64,000 nucleotides of DNA, taken from contig MU260052.1 of NCBI GenBank assembly GCA_020310875.1, positions 720,001 through 784,000 of the forward strand, in the 5' to 3' direction. Source of the DNA: Ceratopteris richardii. Its lineage: Eukaryota > Streptophyta > Polypodiopsida > Polypodiales > Pteridaceae. Numbering within the stretch: position 1 is the stretch's first letter; each line of letters begins with the position of its first letter. The notes under the pieces were generated by a model. The model was not told the DNA's origin. It ran no database searches and was given only the letters and a program-made list of their open reading frames with translations. The translations under genes were made by a program, and so were the position numbers. This document shows positions 27,323 through 36,562 of the stretch, in pieces.

Positions 27323-30300
27323 ATGGCGGAGGCAGCAGGAACTAGCTCTCACACAGAAACAAGCCCGCAAGTGGTGGACTTGGACAGTTTACCCATTTTG
27401 CCGGAGACAATTGAAAGACCAGAAGATTTGCAGGCCGTCAAAATCATACCTATTGCGGACCCTCCGCGTGGCCACACCATGCCCGTGGGAAAGACTTCCC
27501 ATTGGTTTACCGAGGTGGCAGGACCCTTGGGTGAAGGAACGTACCTATGGGAATCAGAGTTGGACTTCAATGGGAAGCAAGGCAGATACCATTTCTTTAC
27601 AAGAGAATTTGAGAAATTACAAAATACAGAAGGTCTACGTCTGATATGGGAAAAGGCAGGATTGAGTGCCTATTTCAATGCCCGACTCCCAAAACCTGAC
27701 TTCATGCGATGCTACTATCTCATCAACACCTTGACTCCAAACCAGAACCCAAAAGGTGCAAGCTCATTTGTGATTCCATCTCTGACAAAGGGGAATGAGC
27801 TCAAGAGGTTCAGGCTATCAAACAATTTGGTGAGAGAAGCTCTAGATATGCGCGGAATGCATATTCCTACAGAAAAGGAAACCCTAGTACCGGATTACAT
27901 GAAGAATCGAAGTCTCACCAAACTCAAGGACATGGTATCCATGACGCCTAATATTGCAATACACCTTCGCATGTGCATGCAACACTTTGCTTTCCCGGCG
28001 CAGGATAGATTCACCATGCCGCCCAAAAAGATTTGGTTTAGCTTGTATCTGGCAGAGACACAGAGCCTCACCATCAACCTACCCCACTGGATAATTGATC
28101 AGATACACCTAGCTCACAAACGATGGCCGCGGAAACAGGTTTTATATGGTTGCTGTGCTCTGACAAGAATCATTTATAGGTGTTTGGCTTATGACATTCC
28201 GATCCAACGGGCCCTAATGTGGAATCGGGTAGAGCAGTTTAGAGGCAGGACATCCACTGGACCCCCTTCTAAGAAGATGAGAGGCACTGTCCAAGTCCCA
28301 TGTGCTCAACCACGTGGAGCCACCCTAACACCCGACGTCACCCCGCCACCCCGAAGAGTCCGACCATTCACACTCCGACTTCCAAGACGCAGCACCGATG
28401 GTTCCACCTTGATATTCCCTCCCATTCCAACCGATCTTGAATTTCCTAGTGGTGCACCTTTGGAAGAACTCACTAATGAAGATTTCGAGCAATTATTACA
28501 AGATGTAGAGTTGGAGGTAGAAGAGGCACAACAAGCGGAAAACGGGCAAACGCAGGCCACAACCTCCCAAGCACCTATCACACCTGTTGAAGTGGATGCC
28601 GAGGATGACAGAGATGAAGAACAGAAGGATGATGAGGAGGAGTATGATCAAGAGCACCAAGAGGAGCAACAAGAAGTGCCAGAACTTGTAGGTGCACCAG
28701 CATATACAGCTCAACTACGAAGGCTATACGACACTATCAAAGCAGTACAAGAAAGGCATCAACTCTCTCTGGTATCATGTCAAGCTTTGATGCAAGAAAT
28801 GCTATCAGATGAAGGGGTGGACCAACACTTCATTGACACCCTCAAATTAGTGTCAGACTCTTTAGGAGTTCCGGAGGCTGTCCACACCGCAGTCCGCCAG
28901 TCCGTAAGGTATGACAAACGCAGAGTGGACACGTTACCACGAGCAGGTAAGACTATCAGGATACCCGTCACAGAACCAGAAGTACCCATTGAGACCACAG
29001 CCACCCCCACAACCACCACTGACCTCTCCGCCGAAACCTTCGTTCAGACATCACCCATCTCACCCCAGCATCCTCCATCACCACCTTCTCCACCCCCACC
29101 ACCACCTCCCACCTTGGAAGAAACGACAGTCATCACCTCTACCTTCACTTATAACCCATCCTCATTCAAATCATTCTCATTTCGAGAACCCACCTCACAA
29201 GACACCCTCTTCTCCTTCGTCACCAATCCCTTGTACACTTCGTCCCGTCTATCCTTTGAACCCATGACTGGCCATCCCATAATTCCAAGTGTAGTTGGAA
29301 ACCCAGCACCCACAGAAGGCACCCTGTGTTTCCCGACCTATCCCCCAATACGGGTACCTCCATTCCATGACCCCCACTTCCCATCTGGCCCCTACACCTC
29401 TTTCAACCTGACCGCGCCACCCCAATACCCGTCCGTTGTGGAGCAGTTCACCCGCTCTCCAATGTTTCCGAGGCACATTTCTCCGATGTTCGCAACGACA
29501 TCAATTTACACGAACACCACACTCACTTCACCTACCATACCCACCTACATGGTAGCCCCTGTACACACCACCTTGTCTGACCCAATGGACATTTCACCAA
29601 CCACAGCACCTCTCCCCACAATTCCACCATCTTCCCCCCCCTTGCCCCCCACCTCACCACTCACATCATTGGCACACACAACATTCACTACCCCCCTACC
29701 CAATCCCACCTCCCCTGCATTTCAAACGTTTCCCCTTGCATCTCATAATGTAAATAGCACGTTCAACACCTTACTTCAGTGTGCACATCAACTGCAACAA
29801 GAGTACCATCAATTGGAAGAACGCACTACGGCACTCCAAGCAGAATCTCAACGTCTACAAGCTAGAGTCACCACTCTTGAAGCTGACTACCAGACGCTCC
29901 TAGCCGAGCATACCACCCTACAGCAGGCTCACTCCGAACTGGAATCAAAGACATCAACAGTAGATGACCAAGCAGTCAAAGAACTAGAAACAGTGCTTCA
30001 AGCGCAAATGATCTCTAACGCTACACTCAGACGCAACATTGGGCTATTAAGGAAGCATATGGCCACAACACTAGAAGAGAACAAACGACTTCAACAACAA
30101 AACCAAGACAACTTTGAAGCGGCTATGGAAGGAACCGTAGGAGCAACCGTTAGCCCTACCAAATATAGAGCAGTCCCATCGGAAGACATTCGCATCTTAC
30201 TTGAGGAGCATGCAAATTTCTTGGAGTCATATGAAAAGCTAGAGACTGAATGTGCAGATCTCAAGAAACAGATAGCCAGTGTCCCCACAGCTCAACAGGA

Positions 30301-30352
30301 GCCGGCAATCTTGCAACACTCTACAGAAGAAATGGAGACCCTCCGGAAATAG
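27323..30352 (+). CDS. G1 ORF3, first part: unknown protein in envelope position
   Basis: The ATG at 27323 opens 1,009 codons. Residues about 1-330 form a globular domain conserved in G2 ORF3: KTSHWF, GRYHFFTREFEKLQ, a block NIAIHLRMCMQHFAFPAQ, DRFTMPPKK, ALTRIIYRCL and TGPPSKKM. Then come an acidic segment (DEEQKDDEEEYDQEHQEEQQ), a Pro/Thr/Ser-rich stretch of about 250 residues, and a coiled coil near residues 810-1000 (ALQAESQRLQARVTTLEA). The frame ends at TAG 30,350-30,352 inside the coiled coil, but the same frame continues for 454 more codons. I see no signal peptide or transmembrane helix, so a classical envelope glycoprotein is unlikely. A distant tie to the Athila third ORF is possible but unproven. 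Confidence 0.75.
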   Translation: MAEAAGTSSHTETSPQVVDLDSLPILPETIERPEDLQAVKIIPIADPPRGHTMPVGKTSHWFTEVAGPLGEGTYLWESELDFNGKQGRYHFFTREFEKLQNTEGLRLIWEKAGLSAYFNARLPKPDFMRCYYLINTLTPNQNPKGASSFVIPSLTKGNELKRFRLSNNLVREALDMRGMHIPTEKETLVPDYMKNRSLTKLKDMVSMTPNIAIHLRMCMQHFAFPAQDRFTMPPKKIWFSLYLAETQSLTINLPHWIIDQIHLAHKRWPRKQVLYGCCALTRIIYRCLAYDIPIQRALMWNRVEQFRGRTSTGPPSKKMRGTVQVPCAQPRGATLTPDVTPPPRRVRPFTLRLPRRSTDGSTLIFPPIPTDLEFPSGAPLEELTNEDFEQLLQDVELEVEEAQQAENGQTQATTSQAPITPVEVDAEDDRDEEQKDDEEEYDQEHQEEQQEVPELVGAPAYTAQLRRLYDTIKAVQERHQLSLVSCQALMQEMLSDEGVDQHFIDTLKLVSDSLGVPEAVHTAVRQSVRYDKRRVDTLPRAGKTIRIPVTEPEVPIETTATPTTTTDLSAETFVQTSPISPQHPPSPPSPPPPPPPTLEETTVITSTFTYNPSSFKSFSFREPTSQDTLFSFVTNPLYTSSRLSFEPMTGHPIIPSVVGNPAPTEGTLCFPTYPPIRVPPFHDPHFPSGPYTSFNLTAPPQYPSVVEQFTRSPMFPRHISPMFATTSIYTNTTLTSPTIPTYMVAPVHTTLSDPMDISPTTAPLPTIPPSSPPLPPTSPLTSLAHTTFTTPLPNPTSPAFQTFPLASHNVNSTFNTLLQCAHQLQQEYHQLEERTTALQAESQRLQARVTTLEADYQTLLAEHTTLQQAHSELESKTSTVDDQAVKELETVLQAQMISNATLRRNIGLLRKHMATTLEENKRLQQQNQDNFEAAMEGTVGATVSPTKYRAVPSEDIRILLEEHANFLESYEKLETECADLKKQIASVPTAQQEPAILQHSTEEMETLRK

Positions 30353-31717
30353 GTGGCAGAACTCCAAGCACGCCTCCTCCCATATGAACGGCCACCCTCG
30401 CCCATTGAAGAACCAGAACCTGAAACAGTAGTGGAAATCCCCGTCGACGACAGCTATGAAGAGCCATACGAGCCTATGCCGACGCCTGGTGGTCGAACTA
30501 CGGAAGAAGGACAAGACACGTTAGAAATTCAAGTTCCAGATTGGGTCAAAAGGGTCGAGAAAGTGGGTAAGACACATGATGATCGTGTGGCCGTGCAAAT
30601 GCAATCTCTCACAAATCTGGAAGAAACTGTCCTTCGGTCTTCCTACTTTCAAAATTTATCCCATCAACGGTTAATCACAACATCAGAGTCGCAATACATG
30701 CCTTATTTTGTCTTACTACATGATTATAATGCAGAAGTCAAAAGACATACAGGGAAGGAGCCCACATTCGCCACTCAATTTGAGATAGGGGATTTACCGA
30801 CCGATGCACGTGCTGGCTCGATCTTCCAACCTAATTGGCGTGCACGTTTACTCACCGATTACCCAGAGATGATGAGTACTTGGGCAACCATGCCACTATA
30901 TATCAAGTATAATCCATGCTATTGTCCAGTGGTACGTCGCAGATCCTGGCAAGCATTTGCAATCAAGGTACGCAACAATAAAGAGTGCTCGGCTTGGGTT
31001 AACTACCCATATTTTGCTCCACCTCGAGGGACCCCAACCGTAGCCTACATGATATCAACAATTCGGCACTGGTCTACACGTCTAAATAATGTACCCAACA
31101 TAGCAGCGAAAATGTGTATGAAGATATTCGAGCTCATGACCATTGTCTTCAAAACCTTTTGGAATGTCCAAGCTCCATACATCTCTGCCCCTGGATTCTC
31201 TCAAGGCAACAAGGATTTAGTCTACGACATGAGCCAAACCCCCTCGGTCACTATCATCTTTGCTTGGCATGCACGAATAAAGTACTTGCCCGCATGCTTC
31301 AAGCAGACATTTGAGGAAATGTTCTCTACGGGATTCTGGGAATACAATTCCGAAATTTTCATTCCCAGACCCACACATTTGCTACATCTATTCGCAGTAG
31401 AACAAGCTATCCATGCAGATCAGTTACGTCTGCCACATCCGGACATTCCAGGACCAATCGATTGGGATCGTATGATGACAGATTTGGCCAGAGGACTACG
31501 CATACAAGAACATCAGCTTGCCACTCAGGTTGTGGAATATTACATCCAACACTCCCAGCAACAAGGGTCTATCAGGGACGACAGACGCGAGAGAGGGGGG
31601 GGTGTTGAGAGCAGTATGGGCACCCAAGGACCGACTATACAAGGAAGCCAGCGGAGAGAGTCAGAACAAGGTGAAGGAGTAAGTAGACAAAGCAGTCGAC
31701 GCAAATCTGGCAGATAG
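30353..31717 (+). CDS. G1 ORF3, second part after an in-frame TAG, ending inside the 3' LTR
   Basis: 454 codons in the same frame. The coiled coil resumes (VAELQARLLPYE), then an acidic Pro-rich hinge, then a second globular region of about 330 residues (SSYFQNLSHQRLI, FQPNWRARLLTDYPEMM, ARIKYLPACFKQTFEEM). No catalytic motif recognised. The frame crosses the polypurine tract (encoding RERGGG) and ends at 31,715-31,717, about 115 bp inside the 3' LTR, so the last 38 residues are encoded by LTR sequence. A Ser/Arg-rich basic end (SRQSSRRKSGR) results. A matching second part in G2 would lie beyond the window, after G3. Confidence 0.7.
   Translation: MAELQARLLPYERPPSPIEEPEPETVVEIPVDDSYEEPYEPMPTPGGRTTEEGQDTLEIQVPDWVKRVEKVGKTHDDRVAVQMQSLTNLEETVLRSSYFQNLSHQRLITTSESQYMPYFVLLHDYNAEVKRHTGKEPTFATQFEIGDLPTDARAGSIFQPNWRARLLTDYPEMMSTWATMPLYIKYNPCYCPVVRRRSWQAFAIKVRNNKECSAWVNYPYFAPPRGTPTVAYMISTIRHWSTRLNNVPNIAAKMCMKIFELMTIVFKTFWNVQAPYISAPGFSQGNKDLVYDMSQTPSVTIIFAWHARIKYLPACFKQTFEEMFSTGFWEYNSEIFIPRPTHLLHLFAVEQAIHADQLRLPHPDIPGPIDWDRMMTDLARGLRIQEHQLATQVVEYYIQHSQQQGSIRDDRRERGGGVESSMGTQGPTIQGSQRRESEQGEGVSRQSSRRKSGR
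31589..31602 (+). other. G1 polypurine tract
   Basis: GAGAGAGGGGGGGG directly before the TG of the 3' LTR, the expected primer site for plus-strand DNA synthesis. Confidence 0.9.
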
Positions 31718-32236
31718 GCCCTTCAATTTTTCCCAAATCAACATCTTTTAACAGTGATTCTTATCACTAACAATCATTGTAAATACCATTTCATATTTTT
31801 GTAGCTCCATTTTGTGCAAGCCAAGGAGTCCTTGAGCTTGAGGAGCCTTAGAAGCACCTACATATCAATTTTCGTATTTTTTAGACTCCGTTTAAGCCCT
31901 CAAATTGGCCCTGGAACCTAATTTTTAACTAGGCCGGACACTAGGTCTGGACAGGGCCAAAACCTAGTCAAAAACTATAAAAAGAGCTAGAGAGCTCATT
32001 TTTGAGGTTAGATTGTAATAGAAACAAACTTGTAAGAGCTTTTTGAAAAGTAATTGAAGAACTCCATTAATTCTCTCTCTTTGTCTTGCCGTGTGTGCGC
32101 GTGTGTGCGTATGTGTGTGCATGCTTGTGTGCTTCTCACTCACGCACTTGTGCCGCCACTTGCTCGAGGTCTTCATACCATCCTCACGTCTTCCCGGATT
32201 GACATTAAAGGAGGTGCTACTCATCACTGGGCTACA
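31603..32236 (+). repeat. G1 3' LTR
   Basis: 634 bp. It differs from the 5' LTR by eye at only two positions (ACTAGACAAGG/ACTATACAAGG and GCAAGACAAGG/GCAAGCCAAGG). Followed by the CCCAT duplication at 32237-32241. Confidence 0.93.
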
Positions 32237-32241
32237 CCCAT

Positions 32242-33450
32242 GCATTGACTACCATACACATACCTTTAACTTTGAATTTAAATATCAAATCATTACTTTG
32301 TCTGCATGGCATGATTTCCATCCATTACCATTGATTAATCATACTCAATTAAAACATGCATTTATGAAAGGATTCAATTCATGCATTGTTTATGTTAATA
32401 TCATAAATGATTATACTCATACACTTTAGGATGCACATAAACTTTTCATGACTACTTATAAGGATTGTTTTATGTCTGATTATCCCTCTAAGCTACCACC
32501 ATCACAAGGATCCTTTGACCATAGCATAGACTTAATTCTTGGTAGTTCTCCTCCTCATAAAGCACCTTATGCATGGCCCACTACATCAAAAGGAAATAGA
32601 AAACCAAGTGAAAGACTTACTCTCCAATGGATTTATAAGGCCTAGTTCTTCCCCATTTGGGGCACCAATTCTCTTAGTAGAGAAGAAGAATAAAACTTAT
32701 TGAATGTGCATTGATTATAGATCCCTTAACAAGATCACAATAAAGAATAGATACCCTATTCCTCGAATAGATGATCACTGAGATAAGTTATGAGGAGCTC
32801 GTAAATTGGGTTACCATCAGATACGTATGACACAAAGTGATATTTTTAAGACTGCATATAGAACTCAAACTAGCCATTATGAATTTATGCTAATGCCCTT
32901 TGGACCTACTAATGCCCCTACTACATTTGCATGAATGATGAACAATGTTTTTCTTGATTACCAAGCTTTTGTTCTTGTATTCTTCGCGATATACTTGTTT
33001 ATAGTAGGAATGATAGTGAGCATGAGAAGCATCTTGAAACAATTTTTCATTTGCTATGAGAGAACACACTTTACGCTAATCCTGAAAAGAGTTAATTCTT
33101 TCAATGTAAGCTAGAATATCTATGACATATTATTTCAAGTGAAGGCATGCATGTGGATCCAAAAAAGATTAAAGTGATAGTAGAATGGCCTACACCACAA
33201 TCAGTCAATGATGTTTGTTCTTTTCTTGGGTTTGCTAGTTTCTATAAGAAGTTTGTTTGAAATTTGTCTTATTTAACATTGCCTCTTACCTTGTTATTGA
33301 AAAAGAAAATAAAATTTGCATGGGGACTTACCCAACAAAAATCCTTTAAAAAACTCAAACATGCACTTTCATATGCACCTATTTTACAGTTACCTGATTT
33401 TTTACAACCATTTCATGTTGTTACTGATGTTGTTGGTTCAGGTTTCAAAT
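32242..33450 (+). pseudogene. G0 chromovirus reverse transcriptase and start of RNase H
   Basis: This continues G0 after the G1 insertion. SKLPPSQGSFDHSIDLILGS near 32,490 is the RT entry block. SSPFGAPILLVEKKNKTY and MCIDYRSLNKITIKNRYPIP near 32,660-32,760 follow, then [19 protein letters not shown], and a frame-shifted RDILVYSRN at about 32,975 where chromoviruses have YLDDILVYS. EYLxHIISSEGMHVDPKKI, FLGFASFYKKFV and PFHVVTDVVGSGF (RNase H first Asp) end near 33,450. Multiple stops and frameshifts. The rest of RNase H and the integrase are absent; a CACTA-like fragment starts here instead. Confidence 0.85.
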
Positions 33451-33758
33451 CGTAAGCACAACGCAATTGTGAACGTTGCAAAGCTCTTCGATCAGATGCG
33501 TGAACATGGCGATCGAAGAGCCTCCAATGTTTTAATTTTTTTTGTCAATAGACTATCGTGTAAGCGATGGTAAGGCGTCGTAAAAAGCATAGGAATTGGC
33601 GTCTCATAAGTGACATTGTTTAGCGTCTCTTATGCGATGCAAAAAAGCATCGCTTATGCGACTCTTTTTTAAACCGTTGCTTTAGTGACGCTCAATGCGA
33701 GCGTCACACCTCCCATCATGCCACGTGTCGAAAAAAACATCATTTTGCCCATCGTTTA
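33451..33758. mobile_element. CACTA-like DNA transposon fragment, left part
   Basis: GC-richer than its surroundings and full of GCGTC, GCGATG and AGCGAC words like the subterminal repeats of plant CACTA elements. It includes a hairpin GCGATGC-aaaaaa-GCATCGC near 33,635. It continues at 39754 after removal of C1 and one GTTTA. No left CACTA terminus was found at the junction with G0, so the left end is deleted or the start is earlier. No transposase coding seen. Confidence 0.5.
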
Positions 33759-34055
33759 TGTTACCGCTAATGTCCATGTGAAAGGCCAAATGGCCACCGG
33801 ACACTTCTTCGTATATGTTCTTTAATAAAACATATAGTGGCCTGGTCAATCACTAATGGTAAGTTCGACCGCATTTGTAAGACCTAAGAAGTCTGTCTTC
33901 GTGCTCCCTGTGTACTGTGTTTTCTGCGTATTCTACAGCCTCTGTGCGGAGTACTGTGTGCGGCCTCAAGAGCTCGGTTTTCTACTCCGAGCATATTGTT
34001 GTGGAGCTCTCGAGAAGGAGAGCACACTGTGGTGCATCACCATCGAAATATTTCA
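33759..34055 (+). repeat. C1 5' LTR
   Basis: 297 bp from TGTTACCGCTAATG to ATATTTCA. Confidence 0.92.
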
Positions 34056-34056
34056 C

Positions 34057-34067
34057 TATATCAGAGC
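34057..34067 (+). other. C1 primer binding site (tRNA-iMet type)
   Basis: TATATCAGAGC, one base after the LTR; the last nine bases match the iMet complement. Confidence 0.75.
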
Positions 34068-34129
34068 AGTTCGAGGCAAAAGCTTTGTTCCTTTTGTGCA
34101 AGCGAAGCGAGCACACCCTTCCCCCTCAA

Positions 34130-34350
34130 GGCTTATGACTAAGGCGGCGACCAAGGCATAGACCTTGGCATACCTTGTCATCCGAGTCACCGAAGTCACC
34201 ATTGGCGCCGTTGGCTGTGCGCGAGGAAGGACCTCAACGATCAAGGAATACAGAGGTTCCCGGTACTTCCCGAGAGGTCATCCATCCCAGTACTGTTCCC
34301 CCCAGAGCTCGCTTAACCGTGGCAATCTCTTGCCACTAAGCTACACTCTT
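34130..34350 (-). mobile_element. SINE-like insertion with 5S-rRNA-like sequence in the C1 leader (antisense)
   Basis: On the minus strand an A-box-like GTGTAGCTTAGTGGCAAGAG near 34,345 is followed by GGTTAAGCGAGCTC, CAGTACTGGGATGGATGACC and TCTCGGGAAGTACC (34,260-34,325). These correspond to the 3' half of plant 5S rRNA, which reads AGTTAAGCGTGCTTGG, AGTACTAGGATGGGTGACC and CTGGGAAGTCC, i.e. the internal control region up to box C. A body with GCCAACGGCGCCA and a tail CTATGCCTTGGTCGCCGCC follow; the tail resembles that at 13430-13665. It is a fragment, not a 5S gene. Confidence 0.55.
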
Positions 34351-35263
34351 GTGGTGTTTGAAGAAGGGGAAAGACTAAGGTTGAAATTACCTTGAACAAG
34401 TTTTGGTCCCTCAAAGCTTCATTTTTGCTTTCAAAGCCTATTTCTGAAGCAATTTTGGTGTGTTTTTGGAGCCATTTCGGAGTACTTTCGCACATAGTTC
34501 TCTTCACACATGTCCAAGAACATCAAGAAGAGTGTTCCTTGTACTTCTCAGACAATAAATATCAACCTTTGGGGCTGTATTTTCAGCCACACTCGTAAAA
34601 CTACAGGTTTCTCGAGGGGTTTTCAGTTTTGGTGGGAGTAGTCGCTGCAAATTTATGCAAGTTTTTAAAGCCTAAAACATCAGAGTTGACAGACACTTGC
34701 AGGTGTTATTGGCTAGTTTTTGGGCTGTGTATTCGGCCTTTTAGTGTCATTTTATTGCATATATTGAGCACATACACACCATGTACGCGTTTGTGGATAC
34801 CACTTATGTACGTCCATGTGGTCATTGATATAGCGGTTATGTTCTTTGCATAAAGCCCTTTATGTTTGATAAAGAGGGTCGTGGTGAGGTTTTCCTAACT
34901 GGGAGACACCCAGATGTCGGGGTCTCTTCGGTGATGCAGGTGGAAGACTTACCCAGCCTCGCCATAGGAGATGTATGATAGTTGTTCATAGGTGCTCGAT
35001 AAGCCTATTTGGCTTCTATTGGGTAACTGATTATATACAGTGGAGTCAGTGATTCACTATGCAGGTAGACATGTGAGTACTTGCAGTTTTATGATACTTT
35101 GACACTGGTCATATGCTAATTTTGTAGAGGATACTCTGGCAAAATTTATCCAGATTTCTGGTTTAGTCAACTATACAGTGGTCCATTTACTCCTTGATAC
35201 ACTTATTTGTTGGTGTTTGGACTCTTCTAGCTCCAATATCATTCTATTTAGTTCTCTACAATC
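34351..35263 (+). other. C1 leader, remainder
   Basis: About 0.9 kb between the SINE-like block and gag with no recognisable motif; T-rich and free of convincing coding potential. Confidence 0.5.
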
Positions 35264-36532
35264 ATGGCATCAGAGTTCTCAGGCACATCTGATGGATCAG
35301 GGTCTAGTGCTAGTGTTCCGAGGAGGAGCTATAACTTGCAGGGCAAAGATCATTTTGAGATCCGAAAATTTGATGGCACAAACTTTGCTCTATGGAAGAA
35401 TCAGAATAGAGATGTGCTGATTCAAAGGAGGCAATGGAAGCTAGTAAATGGGATTTCAAAGAAGCCTGCTGACATGGATGAAGATGATTGGGATGAGTTA
35501 GATGAAATGGCCAGGTCTACCATTCACTTGCACCTGGCAGATAATGTTTACTTTATAGTATTAGACTGTGAAAGTGCAGAGGAGCTTTGGAAGAAGTTAT
35601 GCAATACATATGAAAAAGAGACGGCATCAAAAGTGTATCTGATGAGAAAATTATATGGCCTTCGTATGAAGGACACAGATAGTGTTGCTGCTCATCTAAA
35701 TGAGTTTGATGCTATATTCTCCTAGTTACAGGCTCAGAAAATGGATATGGATAATGAAATGAAAGCAGTATTGCTCTTATGCACCCTGCCATCATCATGG
35801 GATACGTTTTGCACAGCTATTAGCAACAGTGCACTTGGTGGTGAACTCGTCTATGATGACATATGTGGAGCACTCTTGAGTGAGGAGATTCGTAGAAAAT
35901 CTATGGTTGGCACTCAGAGTGGAGATGCATATAATGTTTGTGATTCTTACCAAGGAAAGAATCAACAACATGGCAGGAGCAAGAACAAGGAAAAGAATGG
36001 TCAACGGAATAAGAGTAGAAGTAAATCAAGGAAGAGGGATATTGAATGCCATTATTGTCATAAGAAAGGACACATGAAGAAAGAATGTTATGCATTAAAG
36101 AATGCTAAAGGTAAAGGACATAATGTTGATGGGCATGTTAAACAGTTACTTGCACCATCTACTTCGACTGTGAAGATTGAAGAAATTAATGCTATTTTTG
36201 ATGATGCTGATGTGTTGACACTTGATAGTACTGTGCCATCTGAGGCACTTATGGCTGATTCTCTTTCCCACACCTGGCTGCTAGATTCTGGTGCTTCTTT
36301 CCATGTGACACCACATAAAGAATGGTTCTCTAATTATGCAGCAAAGTCTCTTGGTATCGTGAGACTTGGTGACTCTTACCAGTGTGATGTTGTGGGGATT
36401 GGAGATGTGGTTGTGCAGTTCATTGATGGTTCAAAATTTACTATGCATAATGTACGCTATGTACCTCAGTTATCACGCAGTTTGATGTCAGTTGGTCAAC
36501 TTGATGACCTTGGTTACAAGGTGGTCTTCTAA
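35264..36532 (+). pseudogene. C1 Gag and protease
   Basis: ATG at 35264. Copia Gag domain (IRKFDGTNFALWKNQNRDVL, LADNVYFIVLDCESAEELWK) is interrupted by TAG at 35,723-35,725 in the same frame. It continues through a zinc knuckle CHYCHKKGHMKKEC near 36,047 and the protease TWLLDSGASFHVTPHKEWF (D-S-G kept) near 36,275, to TAA at 36,530-36,532. The same frame resumes immediately, so both stops are point lesions in a single gag-pol frame. Confidence 0.88.
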
Positions 36533-36562
36533 GCTCAGTCCTTTCGTATATCAAAGGGCAAT

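Larger units (their letters stand above)
15255..32236 (+). mobile_element. G1: 17-kb Athila-like Ty3/gypsy retrotransposon, complete LTR to LTR
   Basis: It is bounded by 634-bp LTRs (15255-15888 and 31603-32236), a tRNA-Asp primer site, a polypurine tract and a perfect 5-bp target duplication CCCAT (15250-15254 and 32237-32241). By eye the LTRs differ at two positions, so insertion was recent. Order: leader minisatellite, gag, PR1, RT, RNase H, two HHCC zinc domains, integrase (deleted core), PR2, W-rich tail, ORF3. RT motifs (LDGFSGYNQ, MPFGLTNAPATF, YVDD), the tRNA-Asp primer and a third ORF resemble the Athila group; the duplicated domains set it apart. Two in-frame stops and an integrase deletion make this copy non-autonomous. 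It sits inside the G0 protease. Confidence 0.92.

Noticed and set aside
18483-30514. Many minus-strand open frames of 60-118 codons opposite the G1 coding region
   Set aside because: They are antisense shadows of the long plus-strand frames with no motifs of their own.
27323-31717. ORF3 as a retroviral envelope glycoprotein
   Set aside because: No signal peptide, no transmembrane segment and no cleavage-fusion arrangement is visible, and most of the middle is Pro/Thr-rich or coiled coil.
34258-34335. A functional 5S rRNA gene
   Set aside because: Only the 3' half of the gene is represented, with many changes, inside the leader of a copia element.
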